This document shows, piece by piece, positions 14,764 through 23,220 of a stretch of DNA of 35,881 bases. The translations under genes were made by a program, and so were the position numbers. The first letter of the stretch is position 1, and each line of letters opens with the position of its first letter. Under the pieces are notes generated by a model. It made no database searches and had not been told where the DNA came from. It saw nothing but the letters and a program-made list of their open reading frames with translations. The DNA lies in contig JAFGBT010000024.1 in NCBI GenBank assembly GCA_016933025.1, positions 1 to 35,881 on the forward strand, given 5' to 3'. This DNA comes from Spirochaetota bacterium. GTDB lineage: Bacteria; Spirochaetota; UBA4802; UBA5550.

Positions 14764-15192
14764 TTATAGAAGGCTTATGGCCTTCTCGAAATGATTACCG
14801 ATTTGGGCAAATAATTCTATACTTGCTTTCAGCTCTTCGGCAACCTCGTCATAACCGGCCTCTTCGGCTTCTTGGACCCATTTTTTGAGGTCTGAAACGT
14901 GACTGTCGTTGTGCTCCAGGAGATACGGAAGCAGTTTGCTTAGTTTATGCAGGGCGAATTCCCTACTGTGTTCATGGATGTGCGAATGCGCCTGTTTCTC
15001 GTCGGTTTTTTTAAGAATGACGTAGCTTTTCATAAAATCCACGGTATTAACGGAGTAGTTGTGTAAAGTTTTCTTCTCTCCATATATCGTGGATAGCTCA
15101 ATGCCGCCGTCATGCGATTCCACTCGCATCGTTTCTTCCATGACGCAATTTTCATCTTTCAACTCGCCGGTATAAACACGTGAGAGACACAT
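14764..15192 (-). CDS. CooT-like nickel-binding protein with His-rich helical C-terminal domain
   Basis: The first ~60 of 142 residues have the small beta-barrel pattern of the CooT family: [49 protein letters not shown]. Cys2, the nickel ligand in CooT, is present directly after the initiator Met. An extension follows with a His cluster (H69, H71, H73, H75), then a helical part [26 protein letters not shown] resembling domains found on nickel-related proteins. CooT aids nickel insertion into CO dehydrogenase; no such enzyme is in this window. The start at 15192 has AAGGAGG 6 bases upstream. It follows the leuB-type gene after 19 bases and is probably in the same transcript. Confidence 0.75.
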   Translation of the reverse strand: MCLSRVYTGELKDENCVMEETMRVESHDGGIELSTIYGEKKTLHNYSVNTVDFMKSYVILKKTDEKQAHSHIHEHSREFALHKLSKLLPYLLEHNDSHVSDLKKWVQEAEEAGYDEVAEELKASIELFAQIGNHFEKAISLL

Positions 15193-15211
15193 TGGAAACC
15201 TCCTTGTGCGC

Positions 15212-16294
15212 TTACGAGACGTACTCCGCCACCCGATCGCCGACCTGGGAAGTGGAGAGCCCCATCCTGCCGGCTTCCATCGACTTCATGTCTTTCTCGA
15301 TGACCTTCATGACCCCCCTCTCAATGCGGTCGGCCGTCTTTTTCTCGCCGAGCGTGTCGAGCATCATGGCGCCGGCGCAGACGGCCGCCAGGGGATTGAT
15401 GGCGTTCTTGCCGGTCCAGGCGGGCGCGGTGCCGCCGATCGGCTCGAACATGCTGACTCCGGCGGGATTGATGTTGCCGCCGGCCGCGACGCCGAGCCCG
15501 CCCTGCGTGATGGCCGCGAGGTCGGTGATGATGTCGCCGAACATGTTCTCGGTCACAATGACGTCGAACATCTCGGGGCTGGCGATCATGTAGAGGCAGG
15601 TGGCGTCCACGTGGTAGTACTCGCGCTTCACGTCGGGATACTCCGCGCCGATTTCATCGAACACGCGGTTCCAGAGCGAATACATATAGGTGAGGACGTT
15701 GGATTTTCCGACCAGGGCAAGCCTGTTTTCAGCGGCGATGCCGCGGGCCTTTTTTCCGTGGGTGCGCGCGTATTCAAAGGCGAAACGAAGGCAGCGTTCC
15801 ACCTGCTCGTAGGTGTATACCATGTTCTGGACGGCCACTTCATCCTTTGTGCCCGGCCGCGACTGGCCGCCCATACCAGTATAGAGCCCGCCGCTGTTCT
15901 CGCGGACGCAGCAGTAGTCGATCTCCTTTGGGCCCTTGCCCTTGACGGGGCACTCGACGCCGGGGTAGAGCCGCACCGGCCTGAGGTTGATGTATTGGTC
16001 GAGCTCGAACCGCAGCTTTAGCAGAATGCCCTTTTCCAGTATACCGGGCTTCACGTCGGGATGGCCGATGGCACCCAGGTAGATGGCGGCATGCTTTTTC
16101 AGTTCCGCCACCGCGTTTTCCGGAAGCACCTCCCCTGTTTTCATGTAATGCTCGCCGCCGAATGCGTACGTCGTGAATTCAAGGGTCAGCCGTTCAGCGG
16201 CCGCCGCCGCTTTGAGCACCTTGACTCCTTCCGCAATCACCTCAGGTCCGGTGCCATCGCCCGGAATTACCGCGATACTGTATGATCTGGCCAT
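15212..16294 (-). CDS. leuB: 3-isopropylmalate dehydrogenase family (LeuB-type beta-decarboxylating dehydrogenase)
   Basis: The 360-residue product has the full beta-decarboxylating dehydrogenase pattern: [21 protein letters not shown] at the start, [24 protein letters not shown], the substrate loop [14 protein letters not shown], and [33 protein letters not shown] carrying the metal-binding Asp residues. [19 protein letters not shown] forms the NAD site. Oxidative decarboxylation of 3-isopropylmalate in leucine synthesis is the most likely reaction, but the ENSGGLYTG loop is not the standard LeuB one. Isocitrate, homoisocitrate or tartrate relatives are alternatives, and no other leu gene is here. 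The start at 16294 is chosen because GAGG is 6 bases upstream and the upstream extension has no family match. It leads into the CooT-like gene. Confidence 0.85.
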   Translation of the reverse strand: MARSYSIAVIPGDGTGPEVIAEGVKVLKAAAAAERLTLEFTTYAFGGEHYMKTGEVLPENAVAELKKHAAIYLGAIGHPDVKPGILEKGILLKLRFELDQYINLRPVRLYPGVECPVKGKGPKEIDYCCVRENSGGLYTGMGGQSRPGTKDEVAVQNMVYTYEQVERCLRFAFEYARTHGKKARGIAAENRLALVGKSNVLTYMYSLWNRVFDEIGAEYPDVKREYYHVDATCLYMIASPEMFDVIVTENMFGDIITDLAAITQGGLGVAAGGNINPAGVSMFEPIGGTAPAWTGKNAINPLAAVCAGAMMLDTLGEKKTADRIERGVMKVIEKDMKSMEAGRMGLSTSQVGDRVAEYVS

Positions 16295-16412
16295 TGTATC
16301 CTCACTAAATAGCTCTATGGAGTTTTCGTGTATCGTATGGGGATAAATTGTCAAGAGAAAACGATAAAATTATACTATCGCCTGGCAGCGGATAGCAGAA
16401 CAGGACGAGTCA

Positions 16413-17855
16413 TCAGAACATGATTTTCTTTACGAAGAAAATTCCGGCTAAAATGAGCACCAGGAGCAGCAGAACCCGGATCTTGCCGCTGTCATCCATA
16501 TCTCTCCTTTTTTGCATCATCACGTATACCCAGGTCGACAGTGTCGCTGAAATCGATATGAATGATGCGAGCAGGATTACTGATATAAGAGATACAATGA
16601 TCCCTATGATATAGCCACCGATCATGTGCGAAAGGGGCGGGTTGCCCGTGAGGGATCTAAACAGCCCGGATTCCGGTCCCGGGATGGCGACTTCTGATAT
16701 CCGGAGAAGCACGGCCGGAATGGCCGAGAAAATTTTTTCGCCCCCGTCGAGGAGAACATTTCTGGCGAGATAGAGCGCGAGTGAGAAGGTCGCGTAATTG
16801 ATCATGTACAACGCGGCAAAGGCGACGCCGGAAACGATGCTCATGAGAGGTATGGCGTAGACCAGGCTGAATTTATGTTCCCGTATGAAGCGGAAGAGTC
16901 CCCGGATGGGAGCGGCCGAGCCGGCGGACGAATCGGCAATAATGGGGGGATAGAACCAGAATCCGATTGCCAGGAGAATGACAATGCAGAGTGATATGGC
17001 GTATATTGGAAAAAAAAGGATGGCGAAGAGGACGGGACCTATCACCGGGATATTACCGAACAGTATGAATATCAGATCTATGGCAATGAAGATGATGATG
17101 TTTGCGATAAATACCGGGGCGAGCGACCTGGCCAGAAAAAGAAGCGCCGCGCGGCCGGTAAGACGGGGCCGTGACTCCATCGCGTCTATGGTGTTTCTGG
17201 CGATGACGGCGGCCGCCATGATATAGATGAAAAAGGTGATCGCGAAAGGCACCACGTTCAGAAACGATTTGATATGGTCGTTCAGGGCTATATCCCCTGA
17301 GGTCAGGATATGGTTCGTAAGCCTGCCGTACCCGATGAGCATGACGGCGGCAATAATAATGGCTATCGCGGCAGTCGCGATCCGGAATGGCGTAAATGCA
17401 GTGCCGCAGAGCGCGAGCAGGTTTGACAGAGTAATGGCGGAAGCACGAGACGAACGTGGAACGGCCCGGTCCTGCAAATGAGTGGAGGTCGCCAGAAAGG
17501 TCTTGCGCGGCCCGATGTTTATTTTTTCATTGTTTCTGCTGAACGTTTTTTTAAAGAATGAGAATGTTTCTCTTCCGGTCTTTTCGCTGCTCCTGTTTTT
17601 TACGGCCCTTTTCGCTTCTTTGATCAGGGGAAAATCAATGGTAAAGGGGTTGCCGCAGCGTTCGCAGGTGAGGCGATAGCTGCTGCTGCGTGTCGAAGTA
17701 AAGGTAATCGAGTAATACGCTTCGCAATGGGGACAGACGCTTACCTTAATGAGCCTGTTGCATGTCTCGCAGTGAAGAATAGAGAATGATAGCCCCTTGA
17801 GCTGCTCAGGGGTTAGATTGTATACAGATTTACATCCGGCACAGGTTATCTGCAT
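16413..17855 (-). CDS. Zinc-ribbon-headed polytopic membrane protein, unknown function
   Basis: This is a 480-residue protein of unrecognised function. The N-terminus carries two zinc-ribbon-like modules: C5/C8 with C29/C32, and C41/C44 with C64/C67, the first resembling MJ0042-type finger heads. A charged, basic linker (about 75-135) leads to at least seven hydrophobic segments, for example ATAAIAIIIAAVMLIGYGRL, FAITFFIYIMAAAVIARNT, IANIIIFIAIDLIFILFG and a last one RVLLLLVLILAGIFFVKKI at the C-terminus. Residues 145-450 resemble generic DUF-type integral membrane domains. The zinc head is expected in the cytoplasm. It is transcribed toward leuB with a 118-base gap. The upstream AGGAGG at about 17900 is too far away to be its ribosome site, so the start rests on the first ATG before the conserved CxxC. 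Confidence 0.75.
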   Translation of the reverse strand: MQITCAGCKSVYNLTPEQLKGLSFSILHCETCNRLIKVSVCPHCEAYYSITFTSTRSSSYRLTCERCGNPFTIDFPLIKEAKRAVKNRSSEKTGRETFSFFKKTFSRNNEKINIGPRKTFLATSTHLQDRAVPRSSRASAITLSNLLALCGTAFTPFRIATAAIAIIIAAVMLIGYGRLTNHILTSGDIALNDHIKSFLNVVPFAITFFIYIMAAAVIARNTIDAMESRPRLTGRAALLFLARSLAPVFIANIIIFIAIDLIFILFGNIPVIGPVLFAILFFPIYAISLCIVILLAIGFWFYPPIIADSSAGSAAPIRGLFRFIREHKFSLVYAIPLMSIVSGVAFAALYMINYATFSLALYLARNVLLDGGEKIFSAIPAVLLRISEVAIPGPESGLFRSLTGNPPLSHMIGGYIIGIIVSLISVILLASFISISATLSTWVYVMMQKRRDMDDSGKIRVLLLLVLILAGIFFVKKIMF

Positions 17856-18210
17856 ATATCGTTCCGCGTCCAGACGGCAAGAATTGGATCAATTATATCC
17901 TCCTCAGTATTTATCGGAATCATAATTCGCTTGAGGGACAGCGAAAACCACTTTTTTTTACACGATTAAGGCGGTTTCACAAGCATCGTAAAATAGTTTA
18001 GGCTATATGTAGGAGAAATATGTGCATTTATGATTAAAATGTTGACAAAAATCTAATGGAATTTGTATTGTTTTCATAACAAACATTGTAAGAAATATTA
18101 TTTTCAATTAATTTATTTGTATATTTATTTCGTATCGCCTCATATATTAACAGACTATCCAGAATGTCAGAACTGACGTTCAGGGACGGTACATCAACCC
18201 GGGGGGGATA
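17856..18210. promoter_or_regulatory. AT-rich divergent intergenic region with one candidate promoter
   Basis: These 355 bases separate the divergent zinc-ribbon membrane gene and the HDOD gene. A TTGACA at 18042-18047, an 18-base spacer and TATTGT at 18066-18071 form a modest plus-strand promoter for the HDOD gene. A second, AT-rich stretch (18085-18155) could hold others. No ORF, repeat or RNA gene is recognised. Confidence 0.35.
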
Positions 18211-19698
18211 ATGATCGTCTCACAAACATCCAAGATGGCCTCGGATTTTGACAATGGCCAGACAATAGCCCTGTCTTTGAGTTACCACAACAAGGCGGTG
18301 ATACGCTTTGTCAGCTCTGTCATATCGAAAATTCTCGCGAGAAACAACCTCATATACCTGCAGGATACGATAATAACCATACTCAGGGAGATCATTGTCA
18401 ACGCGGTAAAGGCCAATTCAAAGCGGCTCTATTTCCGGGTTCAGAGCCTGGACATGACCGATGAGGAAGATTATAATCTCGGTATGCAGCATTTCAAGGA
18501 GTTCATCCTGGACAACCAGGCTTTTGTCGAGGATGAACTTAAAAAGAGCGATTACAAGGTCGTGATATACATCAAGAAATTCGAGGCCGGTTTCAGTATT
18601 AATGTTCAGAACAACTCCCCAATTCATCCCGACGAGCTCAAACGGATTAAATCTCGCATTGAAAAGGCGAAAAAATACAACGACTTTTCCGAGGTCTACT
18701 GCGATGTCACCGACGACAGCGAAGGCGAAGGGCTCGGCCTTGTTCTTACCGTGCTCTTTCTGAAGAGCACGGGTATCGGTGTGAACTCGCTCCAGATTTC
18801 CTCAAATGAGAAGATAACCCAGACATCGCTCCTGGTGCCGTTTCAGCTCAAGCCGGCCGTCGTCATGAACAAGATACAGCAGCAGATTCTCGACGAAGTG
18901 CGCGATCTTCCGACATTCCCGGAGCATATAACCGAGCTTGAAAAGCTGTGCGCGAATTCGGAGGTCGATTATCGTATCATTGCGGACAAGATATCGTTGG
19001 ACCCGTCGCTTTCGGTGTCGGTGTTGAAGCTCTCAAATTCAGCCGCCTTTATAACCAGAAAGCGGATCGAGACCATCGGAGAGGCGATCAACATCATAGG
19101 GCTGAAGAACCTGCGGGCCATTATCATCGCTTCGAGCGCCCGCCGTATTCTGGACGAGCGCTATTCGTCGTTCCGGCAGGTGTGGGATCATTGCAACAAG
19201 ACGGCTTTTTACGCGCGCCATCTGGCCGCGAAGCTGGGTGTCGAACGGATAGGCCAGAACGCCTACATGGCGGCGCTTCTTCATGACCTGGGTAAAATCG
19301 TCCTTCTATCAACGAGCTCAGCGCTCTCTGAATGGATGCTCACCCTTGTGCGCAATCGCGGGATGAGGTCATCGACGGTCATAGAGGAGGTTTCCATCGG
19401 AATCAGCCACAGCAGCATAGGCGAAAAGATCGCCCGGAAGTGGAACCTCCCTGAATATCTCGTGGATGCAATTGAATGGCACCACGCTCCCCTGAGCTCC
19501 CGGAAGGAGTACAGGGATGTCGTGTATCTTACCTATCTTGCAGACAAGATGTGCGCGATCGAAGATAAAAAATCGGACTTTTTTTACATAGAAGAGGAGG
19601 TCCTGGAGCGGTTTAATATCAACAATGAGGAATCTTTTACCGAAATCCATGCGGATTTAATGAAAAAATTCGCCGAGCATAACGCGCCGAAGCAATAA
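18211..19698 (+). CDS. GHKL ATPase-like domain fused to HDOD signalling domain
   Basis: The 495-residue protein has two parts. Residues ~20-215 look like a histidine-kinase-type ATP-binding (GHKL) domain: an N-box REIIVNAVKAN (59-69), VVIYIKKFEAGFSINVQNNSP and a G-box GEGLGL (172-177). No dimerisation/phosphoacceptor helix is seen. Residues ~222-430 are an HDOD domain (ILDEVRDLPTFPEHI, LDPSLSVSVLKLSNSAAF, INIIGLKNLRAIIIAS). Unlike many HDOD proteins it keeps an HD pair, H358-D359 in LLHDLGKI, and later EWHHAP, so residual phosphohydrolase activity is conceivable. The combination suggests a cytoplasmic signalling switch; no partner kinase or cyclase is adjacent. The start has a G-rich run 3 bases upstream. 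Confidence 0.8.
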   Translation: MIVSQTSKMASDFDNGQTIALSLSYHNKAVIRFVSSVISKILARNNLIYLQDTIITILREIIVNAVKANSKRLYFRVQSLDMTDEEDYNLGMQHFKEFILDNQAFVEDELKKSDYKVVIYIKKFEAGFSINVQNNSPIHPDELKRIKSRIEKAKKYNDFSEVYCDVTDDSEGEGLGLVLTVLFLKSTGIGVNSLQISSNEKITQTSLLVPFQLKPAVVMNKIQQQILDEVRDLPTFPEHITELEKLCANSEVDYRIIADKISLDPSLSVSVLKLSNSAAFITRKRIETIGEAINIIGLKNLRAIIIASSARRILDERYSSFRQVWDHCNKTAFYARHLAAKLGVERIGQNAYMAALLHDLGKIVLLSTSSALSEWMLTLVRNRGMRSSTVIEEVSIGISHSSIGEKIARKWNLPEYLVDAIEWHHAPLSSRKEYRDVVYLTYLADKMCAIEDKKSDFFYIEEEVLERFNINNEESFTEIHADLMKKFAEHNAPKQ

Positions 19699-19722
19699 CC
19701 TTCGCAGAAATCGCCATCCTGC

Positions 19723-19745
19723 TTTCCGATTATCATAATCGGAAA
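19723..19745. promoter_or_regulatory. Perfect short palindrome downstream of the HDOD gene
   Basis: TTTCCGATTA, a TCA loop and TAATCGGAAA form a perfect 10-bp stem 25 bases after the HDOD stop codon. It is followed on the plus strand by A residues, not T, so it does not look like a standard terminator. It could be a protein-binding site for the next gene or an RNA 3'-end hairpin. Confidence 0.4.
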
Positions 19746-19807
19746 AAAGTCATTTACAAAATACGAGTAACTTTTCAGAGTATATTACGGAGATACGATA
19801 TCTGCAT

Positions 19808-21172
19808 ATGGACATTATTTTGATATATCCGTCCGGTGTGGACGAGAACGGCAGGCAGGTAAAGACCAGAAAGGCGTTTTTTCCGCCACTCTCCCTGGCG
19901 ATCCTCAACAGCCTCACTCCCCCGCGGCATTCTGTCACGGTCATTAACGATATTTTCGAGGATATAGATTTTTCGCGGAAGTATGATCTTGCCGGCATCA
20001 CCTGCATGGCGCTCCAGAGTGCCCGTGCATTTGAAATTGCCAAGCGGTTCAGGGCCCTCGGCACTAAAGTGGTCATCGGTGGGTTCCACGCGTCATTGAT
20101 GTCGGATGAGGTCAAGGAGCATTGCGATTCCGTGGTCATAGGCGAGGCCGAGAACCTATGGGAACAAATAATAGAGGACTGCGAGAACGACGATCTGAAG
20201 CCGTTCTACCAGGATGCCGGGAAGCATGATCTGAGCAGGCTCGTCATTCCCCGATGGGACAATATCAATCTGAAGAATTACGCGAAGTGGCCCACCTTCA
20301 AGTATCCCATGATGCCGATATATACCACCAGGGGATGCCCGATGGGCTGCTCGTTCTGCACGGTCTCGCAATTATACGGAAAATCCTACAGGATAAAACC
20401 GGTGGAGCACGTGATAAAGGAAATCGAGTCCGTCAGGGCTGAATTTTATTTTTTTGTCGATGACAATATAGCGTTCAATGTCGAATACAGCCGCCAGCTT
20501 TTTACCGAACTTGCCCGGCTTCAGAAGCGGAGAAAATTCAAGTGGATCTCCCAGATAAGCACAACGGTGGTCAACAACCCGGAACTAATTGATCTGGCGG
20601 GACGCGCCGGATGCCACAGCCTTTTCATAGGGATCGAGACGATCAACAGCGATAATCTCAGAGAGCTGCACAAGAATTTCAATAAGATCGAACGGTATGG
20701 AGAGCTTTTCAGGATGATACGAAAGGCGGGCATCGGCCCGATCGCAAGCATGATGCTCGGCATGGACCATGACACGCCGGATACATTCGATCAGACGCTT
20801 GACTTTTTAAAGAAGAACAAGATCTTTAACGCATTCTTCTTCATTTTTACCCCGATACCGGGGAGCGCCGTGTTCGATGAATTAAAAGCGCAGGGAAGGT
20901 TGCTGCACAGGAACATGCACCTCTATGACGGCGCACATGTCGTTTTCAGACCGTCGAACTTTACGCCGGAAGAATTAACTGATGGATTCTGGAAACTGTA
21001 TAATGAGTTTTATTCAATTAAAAATATTCTACGCAGAACATACGATACGGCCGTTATCAGCTCAAACCCGGTGAGAAACATTTTTGAAAATTCGCTGTTC
21101 TACTGGTTCTTCCGCCATGCCGTAAGGGCGTATGAGCATCCACTCTCGGGCGGCCTGGGCCGGATTATGTGA
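19808..21172 (+). CDS. B12-binding-domain radical SAM protein
   Basis: The 454-residue protein begins with a Rossmann-like cobalamin-binding domain (MDIILIYPSG, YDLAGITCMALQSARAFEIAKR, VVIGGFHASLMSDEV, VVIGEAE) without the classical DxHxxG. The radical SAM barrel starts at TTRGCPMGCSFC, with C177, C181 and C184 binding the 4Fe-4S cluster, and includes FVDDNIAF, FIGIETIN and MMLGMDHDTPDTF. This is the BchE/hopanoid HpnJ-like architecture, whose members modify lipids, tetrapyrroles or other metabolites; the substrate cannot be read. Only a distant GGAG precedes the ATG at 19808. The acyl-CoA dehydrogenase gene begins 88 bases downstream on the same strand, so a role near acyl-chain metabolism is possible but unproven. 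Confidence 0.85.
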   Translation: MDIILIYPSGVDENGRQVKTRKAFFPPLSLAILNSLTPPRHSVTVINDIFEDIDFSRKYDLAGITCMALQSARAFEIAKRFRALGTKVVIGGFHASLMSDEVKEHCDSVVIGEAENLWEQIIEDCENDDLKPFYQDAGKHDLSRLVIPRWDNINLKNYAKWPTFKYPMMPIYTTRGCPMGCSFCTVSQLYGKSYRIKPVEHVIKEIESVRAEFYFFVDDNIAFNVEYSRQLFTELARLQKRRKFKWISQISTTVVNNPELIDLAGRAGCHSLFIGIETINSDNLRELHKNFNKIERYGELFRMIRKAGIGPIASMMLGMDHDTPDTFDQTLDFLKKNKIFNAFFFIFTPIPGSAVFDELKAQGRLLHRNMHLYDGAHVVFRPSNFTPEELTDGFWKLYNEFYSIKNILRRTYDTAVISSNPVRNIFENSLFYWFFRHAVRAYEHPLSGGLGRIM

Positions 21173-21260
21173 CATACTCCTCGAAATCTTTTATACTGAC
21201 CTATTTCCCCGTTAAAGTTTGCTTGACATCAGGGCGGTGAGGCGGATTTCTTTATATCTT

Positions 21261-22418
21261 ATGGATTTTTCGTTTTCAAAAGCACATCTGATGATCCAGA
21301 AAAACATCCGCCGGTTCGCTTCCGAGGTCCTGGAAGAATGGGCCAACGTGCTCGATCGAGATTCGAAGCCCCTTCCTCCTCATGTCGTACGCGAGATGGG
21401 GAGACTGAATATCTGGGGGATCCAGGCGCCGGCGCAATACGGCGGCGCCGGACTGGATACAGTCGGCTATTCCATCGTGATCGAGGAAATTTCAAGGGTG
21501 AGCGCCGCCGTCGGCCTCGGGGTCAGCGTGCACAATTCGGTCTGCCTGGCGCCTCTGCTCAAGTTCGGCACGCCAGAGCAGGTAGAGCGTTTTGTGCCTG
21601 ACCTGGCAAGCGGGAAAAAGATCGGAGGGTTCACTGTCACGGAACCTCAGGCCGGCTCAGACGCGGCCTCGATACAGTCCACAGCGGTGTCCGACGGCGA
21701 CCACTATATCCTCAACGGCCAGAAGACTTTTGTCACCAACGGGGGCATCGGCGATGTTTTCCTTACCGCCGCCACAGTCGATACCAGGAAGAAAGCGAAG
21801 GGACTCGCGCTCTTCATCGTTGAGAAATCGATGGACGGCTTCGAGGTCGGGAAAATCGAAGATATGATGGGCATGCGGGGAAACATGGTGTCAGAGCTGT
21901 TTTTCAACAATGTCCGGGTGCCGAGGGAAAACGTTCTCGGGAGCACGGAGGACGGATTCAGGATATCCATGCAGACGCTCGACATGGGGAGGATAGGGAT
22001 CGCCGCACAGGCTCTCGGAATCGGGACGGCCGCGTTCGAAGCGGCGGCCAGGTACGCGATGGAACGCAAGCAGTTTGACCGCCCGGTGGGGACGTTCCAG
22101 GCGGTGTCGTTCAAGCTCGCGGACATGAAAACGCACCTCGACGCAGCCCGCCTCCTTATATACCGCGCGGCCAATCTCAAGGACCGCAGTCTTCCCTATT
22201 CTGCCGAATCGGCGATGTGCAAGCTGTACGCGTCAACGACTGCCATGCAGGCGTGTATGGAGGCGCTCCAGATTTTCGGCGGGTATGGCTACGTGAAGGA
22301 CCTCCCGGTGGAACGCTTTTTTCGGGACGCGAAAATAACCGAAATATACGAGGGCACGTCTGAAATCATGAAGATCATCATCGGCAATGAAATAATAAAA
22401 CAGTTCGGCAGGCTGTAG
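21261..22418 (+). CDS. Short-chain (butyryl-type) acyl-CoA dehydrogenase
   Basis: The 385-residue protein follows butyryl-CoA dehydrogenase along its length: MDFSFSKAHLMIQKNIRRFA, IQAPAQYGGAGLDTVGYSIVIEEIS, TVTEPQAGSDAASIQ, NGQKTFVTNGG, GRIGIAAQALGIG, LQIFGGYGYVKDLPVERFFRDAK and ITEIYEGTSEIMK. The catalytic base is the usual Glu, E364 in YEGT, unlike the enzyme at 9137. The start at 21261 is chosen because family members begin MDF; a TTG at 21219 would add an unrelated stretch. It is followed after 4 bases by etfB and then etfA, the bcd-etfBA order of crotonyl-CoA-reducing systems. It may run as a butyryl-CoA dehydrogenase/ETF complex; direction of flux is inferred. Confidence 0.9.
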   Translation: MDFSFSKAHLMIQKNIRRFASEVLEEWANVLDRDSKPLPPHVVREMGRLNIWGIQAPAQYGGAGLDTVGYSIVIEEISRVSAAVGLGVSVHNSVCLAPLLKFGTPEQVERFVPDLASGKKIGGFTVTEPQAGSDAASIQSTAVSDGDHYILNGQKTFVTNGGIGDVFLTAATVDTRKKAKGLALFIVEKSMDGFEVGKIEDMMGMRGNMVSELFFNNVRVPRENVLGSTEDGFRISMQTLDMGRIGIAAQALGIGTAAFEAAARYAMERKQFDRPVGTFQAVSFKLADMKTHLDAARLLIYRAANLKDRSLPYSAESAMCKLYASTTAMQACMEALQIFGGYGYVKDLPVERFFRDAKITEIYEGTSEIMKIIIGNEIIKQFGRL

Positions 22419-22422
22419 CCCC

Positions 22423-23214
22423 ATGCTATCGATTCTCGTCTGCATAAAGCAGGTCCCGGACACACAGAAGGCTGTATTCGACCCGAGGACCGGGGTTATC
22501 GACCGGAGCGGCACGGAAAACATAATGAACCCCGATGATCTTCATGCCCTGGAGATGGCGCTGTCGCTGAAGGACGAATACGGCGCGTCGGTGACGGCGA
22601 TCACCATGGGTCCGCCGCAGGCGGCCGATGTACTGAACGAAGCGCACGCCCTGGGAGTCGACCGGTGCGTGCTCGTGTCGGACCAGCGTTTTGCCGGATC
22701 GGATTCGCTCGTCACCAGCAAGGTCCTTTCACGGGCGATCGTGAAGCTGGGCGCTTACGATATTATTGTGACCGGCCGCGAGGCCATAGACGGGAACACC
22801 GCCCATGTCGGGTTCCAGCTTTCGGAGTTTTTACAAATACCGCTCCTGGCACAGATACATAAATTTAAGATTAACAAGGATTCCGCGATCATAGAGCGTC
22901 TGTATGGACATGAATACCAGAAGATACAGGTGCGCCTTCCTGTACTGATCGTAGTCGGCAAACATGCGAACCGGGTTCGCATCCCACGGCTCGCTGACAT
23001 CAAGACCTGCACAGACAAGAAGATAATCGTGATGACCATGAATGATATTGGCGGGACTGAAGAAGAATACGGCGCGGCAGGATCGCCAACGGTCGTCATT
23101 GAAACCGAGATTTTCTCGCACAAGCGGGGAAAAGAGATTTTGTCGGGAGACATGAACGAAATCATAGACATACTCGTTCACAGGCTGAAGAAGCATAATA
23201 TACTGAGGTACTGA
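22423..23214 (+). CDS. etfB: Electron transfer flavoprotein beta subunit, anaerobic/bifurcating type
   Basis: EtfB carries the non-transferable nucleotide or second flavin of the ETF dimer. The 263-residue sequence has CIKQVPDTQKAVFDP, NPDDLHALEMALSLKDEYG, VTAITMGPPQAADVL and VTGREAIDGNTAHVGFQLSEFL. The last segment follows the form seen in FAD-bifurcating ETFs (GRQAIDGDTAQVG), not the AMP-binding KQAIDDDCNQTG of aerobic ETFs. MGPPQA is also typical of the anaerobic clade. It starts 4 bases after the acyl-CoA dehydrogenase stop codon and is followed by etfA after 6 bases, so the three are translationally close. Bifurcation to ferredoxin is inferred from motifs only. Confidence 0.9.
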   Translation: MLSILVCIKQVPDTQKAVFDPRTGVIDRSGTENIMNPDDLHALEMALSLKDEYGASVTAITMGPPQAADVLNEAHALGVDRCVLVSDQRFAGSDSLVTSKVLSRAIVKLGAYDIIVTGREAIDGNTAHVGFQLSEFLQIPLLAQIHKFKINKDSAIIERLYGHEYQKIQVRLPVLIVVGKHANRVRIPRLADIKTCTDKKIIVMTMNDIGGTEEEYGAAGSPTVVIETEIFSHKRGKEILSGDMNEIIDILVHRLKKHNILRY

Positions 23215-23220
23215 CGGTTC

